NCBI GenBank assembly: GCA_023384315.1 | Contig: JAHDWY010000031.1 | Span: 960 to 15,132, forward strand | Source: Candidatus Hydrogenedentota bacterium | GTDB lineage: Bacteria > Hydrogenedentota > Hydrogenedentia > Hydrogenedentales > SLHB01 | Length of the DNA stretch: 14,173 bases | Direction: 5' to 3' | Shown: piece by piece, positions 7,294-13,507 of the stretch | Numbering within the stretch: the stretch's first letter is position 1 | Layout: every line of letters begins with the position of its first letter | Translations under genes and position numbers: made by a program | Notes under the pieces: generated by a model | Databases searched by the model: none | The model's input: only the letters and a program-made list of their open reading frames with translations | Told to the model about the DNA's origin: nothing

Positions 7294-8013
7294 ATGACTC
7301 AGTGGTGCATCGCGTTGGTGGTGATGGCGGGCCCCTTGTTACGTCCCCTCACCCCGCCGGAAGAGCGGCCGCAGAACTTGCAGGAACTCGTCAAGGTCGG
7401 GGTGGAGCGGGTCGTATCCCGCGTATTGGATGCGCCTACCAAGGTCGGCGACTTCAAATGGGACCCGGAAAAGCAGCGCCTCGACCTCATGGACCTGCGG
7501 ATTGGCAACCCGGAAGGCTTCAGCGACGATGACGCCATCTTCGTGAAGAAGGTATCCTTGGAGTCCGATCTAAAGACGTTGATGTCCGATCAGCCGGAGG
7601 TGCGGCTCGTCGATGTGGGAAGCATCGTCGTGAACGTGGAGACCGCGCTCGGCAAGGGCAACAATCTCAAGACGCTCATGGACAACGCCAAGAAAATCCA
7701 GCCCCGTGGCGGCGGCACTGGAAAAGGAGGCGGTCTGCGCGGCAATGGCGAACAGAAGCGCTGGAAGATTGACAAGGCGACGCTGGATACATCGACGGTA
7801 AACATCTCGACGGCCCTGCTGAGCGCCCAAAAGCAGTCCCACGAATTCGGACCCTTTGAGATGACCTTCGTGGGCGAGGACGGTCAAGGCCTTCCCGCGA
7901 ACCAAATTCTCGCGCGGGTCATGGAAAAGCTGCTCCAGGAAACCAATCTCGGCGGCGTATCGGAAAGTCCCGTTGGCGGCCTGATCGGAGATATCCTCGG
8001 CGGCGGGAAGTAG
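7294..8013 (+). CDS. AsmA-like protein
   Basis: This 239-aa protein resembles the short, single-domain AsmA-like proteins found in envelope contexts. A short hydrophobic N-terminus (WCIALVVMAGPLL) may serve as an anchor or uncleaved signal. The core pattern VGDFKWDPEKQRLDLMDLRIGNPEGF at about 51-76 is the AsmA-type strand repeat in which a lipid-groove strand is followed by an IGNPEGF turn. The next segments (AIFVKKVSLESDL, VRLVDVGSIVVNVETALG) continue the beta-strand periodicity. A Gly/Lys linker at about 135-150 splits it from a second half with WKIDKATLDTSTVNISTALL, and it ends with IGDILGGGK. AsmA-like proteins are linked to lipid transport or outer-membrane biogenesis; a specific role here is unknown. 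The start has AAAGGA about 9 bases upstream. Its divergent neighbour is an exported helical protein, so the two may share control. Confidence 0.6.
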   Translation: MTQWCIALVVMAGPLLRPLTPPEERPQNLQELVKVGVERVVSRVLDAPTKVGDFKWDPEKQRLDLMDLRIGNPEGFSDDDAIFVKKVSLESDLKTLMSDQPEVRLVDVGSIVVNVETALGKGNNLKTLMDNAKKIQPRGGGTGKGGGLRGNGEQKRWKIDKATLDTSTVNISTALLSAQKQSHEFGPFEMTFVGEDGQGLPANQILARVMEKLLQETNLGGVSESPVGGLIGDILGGGK

Positions 8014-8061
8014 GTTGGCGTCGTATAGGTTGTATCGGTCCTATCCACGTAGATCGAAATG

Positions 8062-8097
8062 AAAAAAAGAGGCCGGCATCCCTACCTGATGCCGGCC
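8062..8097 (-). terminator. Intrinsic terminator of the thiol peroxidase gene
   Basis: On the minus strand a perfect 10-bp stem (GGCCGGCATC with GATGCCGGCC, 7-base loop) is followed after two bases by a run of seven T. It lies 33 bases beyond the stop of the peroxidase gene. On the plus strand the hairpin lacks a T-run, so it should act mainly on minus-strand transcripts. Confidence 0.9.
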
Positions 8098-8129
8098 TTC
8101 AATCCCAGACAGCCTTGCGCTCTGTCTTT

Positions 8130-8648
8130 TTAGCTGAGAAGCTCCTTCGCTTTCGCGAGGGGCGCGTCGTATTCCGGTTCCTGAGCCACTTCGGGCACGT
8201 ATTCGGCGTATTGGACCACGCCGTCTTTGTCCACGACGATTACGGCCCGCTGTTCGAGCCGAAGCTCCTTGATATGCGTTCCGTAGGCGTCGCCGAAACT
8301 CATGTCCCGGTGGTCGGACAAACAAACAACGTTATCAGCGCCCGCATTCCCGCACCAGCGCTTCTGCGCAAAGGGGAGGTCGGCGCTGATGGTGTAGCAA
8401 ATGGCGCCGTCGCCAAATTCCGTGATTTTCTCGTTGAATTTGCGGGTCTGAATGTCGCAAATGCCCGTGTCCAGCGAAGGCACGATGCTGAGGATGCGCA
8501 CCTTACCCGCGCTGTCGCTTAGACTTACGTCGGACAAGTCGGTCCCGAGTAATTTGAAATTGGGCGCCTTATCTCCCACCTTCACTTTCGCGCCCAGCAC
8601 GGTCAAGGGATTTCCCTTAAAAGTCAGTTCTCCGGTCCGTTCGGCCAT
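8130..8648 (-). CDS. tpx: Thiol peroxidase (atypical 2-Cys peroxiredoxin)
   Basis: Tpx reduces hydrogen and lipid hydroperoxides with electrons from thioredoxin. The 172 residues match the family's full length. The peroxidatic site is VPSLDTGICDIQTRKFN with T61 and C64, the resolving cysteine is C99 in AQKRWCG, and the active-site arginine is R134 in RAVIVVD. An additional pair, C84 and C109, is not part of the canonical mechanism. There is no signal peptide, so it is cytoplasmic or, as in some bacteria, loosely periplasm-associated. The ATG is preceded by AAAGGGG about 11 bases upstream. The gene stands alone with its own terminator. Thioredoxin reductase at the start of the window belongs to the same electron chain but is about 8 kb away. 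Assignment is secure. Confidence 0.95.
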   Translation of the reverse strand: MAERTGELTFKGNPLTVLGAKVKVGDKAPNFKLLGTDLSDVSLSDSAGKVRILSIVPSLDTGICDIQTRKFNEKITEFGDGAICYTISADLPFAQKRWCGNAGADNVVCLSDHRDMSFGDAYGTHIKELRLEQRAVIVVDKDGVVQYAEYVPEVAQEPEYDAPLAKAKELLS

Positions 8649-8941
8649 GGTCAGTCATTCCCCTTTCTGGATATGCAACACCGCTGGATTGACTTGGAAT
8701 ACCGAGGAAACGCGGAACGGCATTGTGAAATTCCGCATTCAAATCGGCGACGGCCGTCGCAATCGATGCAATCAACTGGATTTATCCTCACTGCACGATT
8801 GTGGATGGCAACGTGCCTTTGGCGGAAGTAGATTCGCGCACCTGCACCATCGAGTGATTGATATGCGCCATTTCGAGGCGCATCACGACACAACTCAAGG
8901 CGCATTCTTTCGGACCTCAGCCTCGTGAGAGGCGAAAGATG

Positions 8942-8976
8942 GTAGCCCAACGTGGAGCGAAGCGGAACGTTGGGTA
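8942..8976 (+). repeat. REP-like hairpin, unit 1
   Basis: GTAG at 8942-8945 is followed at once by an 8-bp stem: CCCAACGT at 8946-8953 and ACGTTGGG at 8967-8974, with a 13-base loop containing GCGAAGC, and then TA. GTAG immediately 5' of a hairpin is the layout of REP elements acted on by REP-associated tyrosine transposases. Confidence 0.65.
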
Positions 8977-8998
8977 AATGCCCCATCACAACGAGCAA

Positions 8999-9013
8999 GC
9001 CCCCGAAGGGGGC
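8999..9013. repeat. Short GC hairpin between the REP-like units
   Basis: GCCCCC and GGGGGC form a 6-bp stem around GAA. It lies between the two inverted REP-like units and is probably part of the same composite repeat. Confidence 0.5.
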
Positions 9014-9078
9014 GACAGACCCGACATCGGTCAGCCTACAAGTTCCGCATGCAGCGAACGGGAATTGACCGTTCTTTC

Positions 9079-9092
9079 GCCCCATCCGGGGC
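9079..9092. repeat. Second short GC hairpin between the REP-like units
   Basis: GCCCC and GGGGC form a 5-bp stem around a 4-base loop, on the right side of the composite repeat. Confidence 0.4.
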
Positions 9093-9112
9093 TCGATCGG
9101 AACTGGGTCATG

Positions 9113-9150
9113 TACCCAGGGCTTCGCCTTCGGCGCGCGCCCTGGGCTAC
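9113..9150 (-). repeat. REP-like hairpin, unit 2, inverted
   Basis: Read on the minus strand it begins GTAG (9147-9150), followed at once by an 8-bp stem CCCAGGGC and GCCCTGGG (9139-9146 with 9115-9122), then TA. The loop contains GGCGAAG. It shares the GTAG-CCCA ... GCGAAG ... TGGG-TA frame with unit 1 but in the opposite orientation, and the stem interior differs in a compensated way. Confidence 0.65.
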
Positions 9151-9217
9151 CACCCGACGCACCTCCGGCGCTGATTCTGGAGCCGTTCGGATCCACTGCC
9201 TATGGATGAAACGCATC

Positions 9218-9290
9218 GCCACAAAAGATCGCAAGGAACGCAACAAGAACTCGTTCTCTCTTGCTTGAGTTCTTTGCGTTCTTTCGTGGC
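9218..9290. repeat. Imperfect inverted repeat
   Basis: The left arm (about 9218-9252, GCCACAAAAGA ... GGAACGCAA ... AAGAACTC) and right arm (9267-9290, GAGTTCTTTGCG then TTCTTTCGTGGC) are inverted copies of one sequence. The left arm is about 11 bases longer because of an internal insertion, and the loop is 14 bases. Sequences of the GCCACGAAAGAACGCAAAGAAC type recur in many environmental genomes, from memory. It lies upstream of the oxidoreductase gene. Confidence 0.55.
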
Positions 9291-9472
9291 CAATTCATGG
9301 ATCCAATGCGCGTTTGTAGATCGGTACCTGCAATTCATTGCGCGAAACTAACGAGATCCCGTAAAAACTTACATCCAGGATACAAACCCATCCGGCCGCA
9401 CTGCCTTGGCGAAGGGCGGCGAACTACGCTACGATGTTCCTTTGTTCGGCTCAAACCGGTAGGAGCGATACC

Positions 9473-10768
9473 ATGCCATCAGATATGACACGTAGAAAGT
9501 TTGTAAAAACCGGGGCGGTCGCGGCGACCATCGCGGCGGGGCTGGCGCCCGCGCGGGCACAGGGCGCCAACGAGCGGATTCGCATGGGCGTCATCGGCGT
9601 CGGGAACCGGGGCGGCCAGGTTATTAACGCTATCCTGCCCCATGAGGACGCGCAGATTGTCGCGGTTTGCGATGTGTATCAGCCGTATTTGGACCAGTGG
9701 TGCGAGAAGCTGGGGCCGGACGTGGCCGGGTACAAGGACTTCCGGGAGATCCTGGATCGCGACGACATCGACGCGGTGGCCATCGCCACGCCGGATCACT
9801 GGCACGCCATTATGACCATCGAAGCGTGCAAGGCGGGCAAGGATGTCTACGTCGAGAAGCCAATGGCCTACACCATCCGCGAAGGACGCCGCATGGTGGA
9901 GGTCGCGCGGGAAACGGGGCGCGTCGTGCAGGTGGGCACGCAACGGCGGTCCTCGCCCATGTACGCGGAACTGGGCGAACGCATTCGCAGCGGCGAGTTC
10001 GGGCATATCACGGTATCGAAGGCCTTTCGCCTGAGCAACATGTTTCCAGATGGCATGGGGAAGGCGCCGGACAGCGCGCCGCCTCCGGACCTCGATTGGG
10101 ACCTGTGGCTGGGGCCGCGTCCGGAACGGCCCTTCAACGAAAACATCGCTCCCTACAAGTTCCGCTGGTGGAAGGCGTACTCGTCGCAGACCACGAACTG
10201 GGGCGTCCATTACTTCGACCTGTTGCGTTGGCTCGTGGGCGACGAATGGCCCACGTCCATCTGCGCCATGGGCGGCGTCTATGCGGTAAACGACGACCGT
10301 ACCATTCCGGATACGATGACGAGCATCTTCGAGTTTCCCGCGGGACGCCTCCTGCAGTTCGGCCAGTACGAAGCGAGCAGCACGAGCGCCATCCCCGGGG
10401 AGATCGAGTTGCGCGGCACGCTCGGCACGATCCACGGGCACAGCAAAGGCTACAACGTCACGCCCGAGCGGCCGGGGCAGTTCCAGGAATGGGAACGTCC
10501 CTTCGAACCTATCGAAGTGAAAGCCTCCGACCCGGAGCATACGCAGGCCCACATGAGGAATTTCCTGGACTGCATGAAGACCCGGGAACGGCCCAAGGCC
10601 GATGTGGAAATCGGCCACGTGTCCACCGCCATCGCGCACCTCGGCAACATTTCCCTGTGGACGCGCAGCCGTCTCGAATGGGACCCGGAAACCGAGCGCA
10701 TCACCAACAACGAGGAAGCGAACCAGTATCTCGAATACGAGTACCGCGCACCGTGGAAGTTGGGTTAG
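9473..10768 (+). CDS. Tat-exported Gfo/Idh/MocA family oxidoreductase
   Basis: This 431-aa NAD(P)-dependent oxidoreductase is predicted to act outside the cytoplasm on a sugar or sugar-like substrate. The N-terminus has a twin-arginine signal (T6-R7-R8-K9-F10, then an Ala/Gly-rich stretch ending at ARAQG). The Rossmann nucleotide site is GVIGVGNRGG at 39-48. TPDHWHA at 106-112 and the family hallmark EKP at 128-130 follow. The C-terminal alpha/beta domain has NWGVHYFDLLRW at 242-253, with H246 and D249 as likely active-site residues. Length and motifs match the large Tat-type subfamily of planctomycete-like bacteria. The ATG at 9473 is preceded by AGGAG with a 7-base spacer and begins directly at the Tat leader, so the 13-residue longer reading from 9434 is rejected. 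The gene stands alone, convergent with the gene at 10778. Substrate unknown. Confidence 0.9.
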   Translation: MPSDMTRRKFVKTGAVAATIAAGLAPARAQGANERIRMGVIGVGNRGGQVINAILPHEDAQIVAVCDVYQPYLDQWCEKLGPDVAGYKDFREILDRDDIDAVAIATPDHWHAIMTIEACKAGKDVYVEKPMAYTIREGRRMVEVARETGRVVQVGTQRRSSPMYAELGERIRSGEFGHITVSKAFRLSNMFPDGMGKAPDSAPPPDLDWDLWLGPRPERPFNENIAPYKFRWWKAYSSQTTNWGVHYFDLLRWLVGDEWPTSICAMGGVYAVNDDRTIPDTMTSIFEFPAGRLLQFGQYEASSTSAIPGEIELRGTLGTIHGHSKGYNVTPERPGQFQEWERPFEPIEVKASDPEHTQAHMRNFLDCMKTRERPKADVEIGHVSTAIAHLGNISLWTRSRLEWDPETERITNNEEANQYLEYEYRAPWKLG

Positions 10769-10777
10769 CGCCCTTTC

Positions 10778-11278
10778 TTATTCCTCGTCTATGATGAGAT
10801 CGTGGACCTCCGGGATCGCGACAATCCCCTCCACATGCTCTCTTTGCGTTGTCCAAAACACCGCAACTTCATTGGAGTGTGGCAGCATGAATTTTGTCAC
10901 CACTCCACTATCGAGCAGAATTCGGTCCCGTTTATCGTGATCGATGCGGCTCAGGGACAACGTGTCGGGAATACGCTTTGACGACTGGAAAAGCTCGATC
11001 CCCAGCGAATCGAATTCATCCAGACGGTTCAGGAAATCGGGTGTTGTCATTTGCAGATCGAACGCGACTCGCCTTGCTTCAACGACGTGGTTCTGCCCAC
11101 CAACGCGAAGTGGCAATCGATACTCACGCCATCGCAACCTATCGTCCGGGCAATGGTCGTGCACGAAGACATAGGGTACATCCCTGTTTAGAAGATAGCG
11201 CAACACACTACATCGACATGGCAATAGCGCCAATCGAAACCACTCCGCTTCTCTGTGGACGCCAAATGGTAAGTTCAC
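10778..11278 (-). CDS. Hypothetical protein, unrecognised family
   Basis: I do not recognise this 166-aa protein. It has no signal peptide or membrane segment and is acidic towards the end (EGIVAIPEVHDLIIDEE). Mixed hydrophobic and charged segments such as LRYLLNRDVPYVFVHDH, HVVEARRVAFDLQM and DRILLDSGVVTKFMLP suggest a globular alpha/beta protein. The LLDSGVV stretch slightly recalls the start of PIN-domain nucleases, but it sits near the C-terminus and the other acidic residues of that fold are not in place. The GTG start at 11276-11278 is strongly supported by AGGAGGAG with a 7-base spacer; the longer reading from 11395 would run through the neighbouring promoter. It is divergent from the repressor gene at 11422 and ends 9 bases from the convergent oxidoreductase gene. 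Confidence 0.6.
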   Translation of the reverse strand: MNLPFGVHREAEWFRLALLPCRCSVLRYLLNRDVPYVFVHDHCPDDRLRWREYRLPLRVGGQNHVVEARRVAFDLQMTTPDFLNRLDEFDSLGIELFQSSKRIPDTLSLSRIDHDKRDRILLDSGVVTKFMLPHSNEVAVFWTTQREHVEGIVAIPEVHDLIIDEE

Positions 11279-11285
11279 AACTTCG

Positions 11286-11293
11286 CTCCTCCT
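11286..11293 (-). promoter_or_regulatory. Strong Shine-Dalgarno of the hypothetical gene
   Basis: AGGAGGAG on the minus strand, 7 bases before the GTG at 11276-11278. It is the best ribosome site in the window and fixes the start of an otherwise unrecognised gene. Confidence 0.75.
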
Positions 11294-11312
11294 ATACCGA
11301 GTCCCAGTATAG
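11292..11312. promoter_or_regulatory. 6-bp dyad upstream of the hypothetical gene
   Basis: CTATAC at 11292-11297 and GTATAG at 11307-11312 form a perfect inverted repeat with a 9-base spacer. TATACT read on the minus strand (11306-11311) could be the -10 box of the hypothetical gene, so the dyad may be an operator. No good -35 was found. Confidence 0.3.
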
Positions 11313-11359
11313 CTTTTAGTCCGGGAGAACCGGAACCGCACTAACCAAAAAAAGGGGGC

Positions 11360-11388
11360 TTGACAGCCACTACGATATTTAGTACTAT
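11360..11388 (+). promoter_or_regulatory. Sigma-70-type promoter of the repressor/receptor operon
   Basis: A perfect -35 box TTGACA at 11360-11365 is separated by exactly 17 bases from TACTAT at 11383-11388. Transcription would start near 11395, about 27 bases before the repressor ATG. It is the clearest promoter in the window. Confidence 0.8.
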
Positions 11389-11399
11389 GGTGCATAGTA
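11383..11399. promoter_or_regulatory. Likely BlaI-type operator dyad
   Basis: TACTAT at 11383-11388 and ATAGTA at 11394-11399 form a perfect 6-bp inverted repeat with a 5-base spacer. It covers the -10 box and the expected start of transcription, where a repressor would block RNA polymerase. A second, weaker dyad (ACTA at 11369-11372, TAGT at 11380-11383) lies just upstream. BlaI/MecI/CopY repressors use dyads rich in TAC/GTA, and the first gene of the operon is such a repressor, so autoregulation is the natural reading. Confidence 0.65.
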
Positions 11400-11421
11400 A
11401 CTACATTCCAGGAGAACCGCG

Positions 11422-11817
11422 ATGAGACAATCGGTGGAAAGTTTGGGCGAATTGCAGCGGTCGGTGATGGAAACCATCTGGGATCTGGACGAGGCGACGG
11501 TCCACGAGGTGCGGGACCGGCTGGCGAAGAAGAAGCCGCTGGCGTACACGACGATCCTGTCGACCATGCAGAAGCTGGAGAAGGCGGGCTGGCTAAAGCA
11601 CCGCGCGGACGGACGCATGCACGTGTTCCGCGCGACGCGTTCGCGCGAGGAGGTCGGTATGGGCGCCATGAAGCGCCTCATGTCGCGGGCCTTTAAGGGC
11701 GATCCCCTGCTCATGTTTCAGCATCTGTTGGAGGACGAGAAACTGACGGCGGAGGACCTTGCCGAGATGCGCGCCATGATCGATGCGCGGCGCAAAAGGG
11801 GGCGAGATGGAAAGTAA
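11422..11817 (+). CDS. BlaI/MecI/CopY-family transcriptional repressor
   Basis: This 131-aa winged-helix protein is a dimeric repressor of the family that is cleaved or released when its M56 partner receptor is activated. It starts with the typical LGELQRSVMETIWDLDEATVHEVRDRL helices (about 8-36). The recognition helix AYTTILSTMQKLEKAGWL (about 41-58) and the wing KHRADGRMHVFRAT follow. The C-terminal dimerisation helices span about 70-125 (MKRLMSRAFKGDP ... LTAEDLAEMRAMID). The ATG is preceded by CCAGGAG with a 7-base spacer. The gene lies just behind a promoter whose -10 is covered by a dyad, and it overlaps the receptor gene by 11 bases, so they are translated together. The regulated targets beyond its own operon are unknown; beta-lactam resistance is not implied because no beta-lactamase is present. 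Confidence 0.9.
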   Translation: MRQSVESLGELQRSVMETIWDLDEATVHEVRDRLAKKKPLAYTTILSTMQKLEKAGWLKHRADGRMHVFRATRSREEVGMGAMKRLMSRAFKGDPLLMFQHLLEDEKLTAEDLAEMRAMIDARRKRGRDGK

Positions 11818-13507
11818 TGCTCTCAATACGGGTTGGTTCCTGAGTCTGCTTACCCTGCAAGTCACTGTCGTCCTTGCGGCAGGGTTGGCAGCAAGCTACC
11901 TGTTACGCAGTCATCCCGCGCGGGCGCATCGCGCCTTGACCTTGGCGCTTGTCGCTGTCGTCGTGTTGCCAGCAGCGACGTGGTCGGTGCGGTGCTTGGA
12001 TATCGGATTTTTGGAAGGCACACCGGCTTCGTCAACGGGTTCATTCGCGCAATTGCCGACATTCTCGGAGTCTCCTATCGAGACCGGCGCCATGGCCGAT
12101 ACCGAATCGCCGGTGACACGAGATGCCGCGAGCGGCACATCAGCACCAACACGAAGTTCCGCACACACGACAGTCTGGCAAAGTGCAATCCCATGGCTTT
12201 GGGGCGCGGCTTCGGCGTTTGCTGGACTGTACTTCCTGCTCTCGTTCTTCGGCGGTCTGCGCATCCTGCGATCCGCGCGACTCGTAACCGATGCGCCCTA
12301 CACGGATGGCGCGCGACACGCCTCCGACAAACTCCGATTGGCCGTCACGCCGACCATATTTGCGTCGACTGCGGTGCGGTGCCCGTCGGTCTGGTGTTGG
12401 CGCGTGCATCCCGCCCTGCTGGTGCCCGCGGAAGACCAGGCGGATCGCGATACCGACTGGGCGACGCTGTTCACCCACGAGTTGGCGCACTACGTGCGGC
12501 GCGATCACTTGGCGGACCTGTTGTCGGCACTTGTTCTGGTGGCGCTGCCGTGGCACCCGCTCGCGTGGTGGGCGCGCAACCGTCTTGCCCTACTGAGCGA
12601 AGACGCGTGCGACGATTGGGCCCTGACAACCAATGGCACGGACGCCGCCGGATACGCAGAGTCGCTTCTACAAGTCGCGGTGCAGCCGCGTCCCGCTTTC
12701 GTGCAGGCCATGGCGAGCAACCGGAGTCACCTTGTTCGACGAATCCGGCGAATCACAACGGCGGACGTATTCCGGCCGCGGGTTGGGCGGACATGGAGCG
12801 CGTGCGCCGCTCTACTCCTCGTATGCGTCGTCGTAGCCGCGGCCTTGGCGCAACCCGGCACAACGGCGGGTAATGCCACAAACGAATCGTCTGAACGAAC
12901 CGCGTCGAATGCTTCGATGGAACGAGCCCTCGAACTCGCCAAGGCCCTCTCCGATCAACGCGGCGATGAAGAAGCCGTTGCGGCAATCCGTTCGGAGTTG
13001 AACGAACTGGCCGGCGGTTTCCAAGTTGGCGAGAATCTGCTCATGAACAGCGGTTTCGAAAACGGCGACGGGCTTGTTCCCGAGTCGTGGGCGGTGCGAA
13101 ACGAGAGTCTCATTCAGTTCGAATGGAACGACGGCGCCGGGTTTGCGGCAACCCGCGGCGTGCACATCACCAAGACCGAGGGCAAATTCCCCTACGCGAC
13201 CCTCGTGCAGACGATTGATTCGCCGGGTGAGGACTGCCTCGTTCAGCTCATTGCGCACGTCAAGGCAAACGAGGTTGGCAAGGCGGTGTTGGACCTGGTC
13301 TTCCTCGACGAGAAGGGCGAATGGGTCTATCACATCTGGGCCCAGGCCATTGGCGAACCGTGGGAGAACGGCACCCACGACTGGAAGCAGCACGTGGCGT
13401 ACGCGTACGTCCCGTCGGGCACGAAAAAGATTGAAGTCTCCGCGCAGATGTACTGGCCCGGCGAATTGTGGCTTGACAATATCGAGCTTCGGGAGGTGAA
13501 GCCATGA
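11807..13507 (+). CDS. BlaR1/MecR1-like M56 metalloprotease receptor with jelly-roll-like external domain
   Basis: This 566-aa integral membrane receptor is of the BlaR1 type: an external signal activates a cytoplasm-facing zinc protease that relieves repression by the BlaI partner. Hydrophobic segments lie at about 10-32, 42-58, 127-151, 236-255 and 330-348. The zinc site is HELAH at 224-228, with E265 in SEDACDDWAL as third ligand; both are typical of peptidase family M56. After the last membrane segment there is a charged helical linker (about 365-405) and then a domain of about 160 residues beginning NLLMNSGFENGDGLVPESW and ending LWLDNIELREV. This is the pattern of CBM4/9-type galactose-binding-like beta-sandwiches. 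The usual penicillin-binding domain with SxxK is absent. The start at 11807 is chosen over 11783 because AAAAGGGGG lies just upstream and the first helix follows. It overlaps both neighbours. Family firm; ligand unknown. Confidence 0.87.
   Translation: MESNALNTGWFLSLLTLQVTVVLAAGLAASYLLRSHPARAHRALTLALVAVVVLPAATWSVRCLDIGFLEGTPASSTGSFAQLPTFSESPIETGAMADTESPVTRDAASGTSAPTRSSAHTTVWQSAIPWLWGAASAFAGLYFLLSFFGGLRILRSARLVTDAPYTDGARHASDKLRLAVTPTIFASTAVRCPSVWCWRVHPALLVPAEDQADRDTDWATLFTHELAHYVRRDHLADLLSALVLVALPWHPLAWWARNRLALLSEDACDDWALTTNGTDAAGYAESLLQVAVQPRPAFVQAMASNRSHLVRRIRRITTADVFRPRVGRTWSACAALLLVCVVVAAALAQPGTTAGNATNESSERTASNASMERALELAKALSDQRGDEEAVAAIRSELNELAGGFQVGENLLMNSGFENGDGLVPESWAVRNESLIQFEWNDGAGFAATRGVHITKTEGKFPYATLVQTIDSPGEDCLVQLIAHVKANEVGKAVLDLVFLDEKGEWVYHIWAQAIGEPWENGTHDWKQHVAYAYVPSGTKKIEVSAQMYWPGELWLDNIELREVKP

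Larger units (their letters stand above)
8649..9472. other. Gene-free 824-bp region rich in palindromes
   Basis: No credible coding region lies here. ORFs that span it are built from the repeats, lack family motifs and lack ribosome sites. The stretch holds the tpx upstream region, a pair of inverted GTAG-headed hairpins, two GC hairpins between them, and an imperfect inverted repeat at 9218-9290. The last 180 bases must carry the promoter of the oxidoreductase gene, but no clear -35/-10 was found. Confidence 0.7.

Noticed and set aside
6203..7297. 364-codon plus-strand ORF opposite the exported helical protein
   Set aside because: The minus strand has a signal peptide, coherent helices and a ribosome site. 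The plus reading has none and also crosses the divergent promoter region.
8071..8097. Bidirectional terminator also serving the AsmA-like gene
   Set aside because: The hairpin is followed by a T-run only on the minus strand; on the plus strand TTCAATCCC follows, so at most weak activity is expected.
8942..9150. CRISPR array
   Set aside because: The repeated hairpins are two, inverted and not identical, with no regular spacers or cas genes.
8651..9196. 181-codon minus-strand ORF upstream of tpx
   Set aside because: It runs through the GTAG-headed hairpins, its composition follows the repeats, and it has no family motif or supported start.
9479..10639. 386-codon minus-strand ORF opposite the oxidoreductase
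   Set aside because: The plus strand has the Tat signal, Rossmann site and EKP motif; the minus reading has no family features.
10778..11278. VapC/PIN toxin as partner of the orphan antitoxin
   Set aside because: LLDSGVV recalls the PIN start but lies near the C-terminus, acidic catalytic residues are not placed, and the gene is about 4.5 kb from the antitoxin.
11422..13507. Beta-lactam resistance regulon
   Set aside because: BlaI- and BlaR1-like proteins are present, but the receptor lacks a penicillin-binding domain and no beta-lactamase or PBP2a-type gene is in the window.
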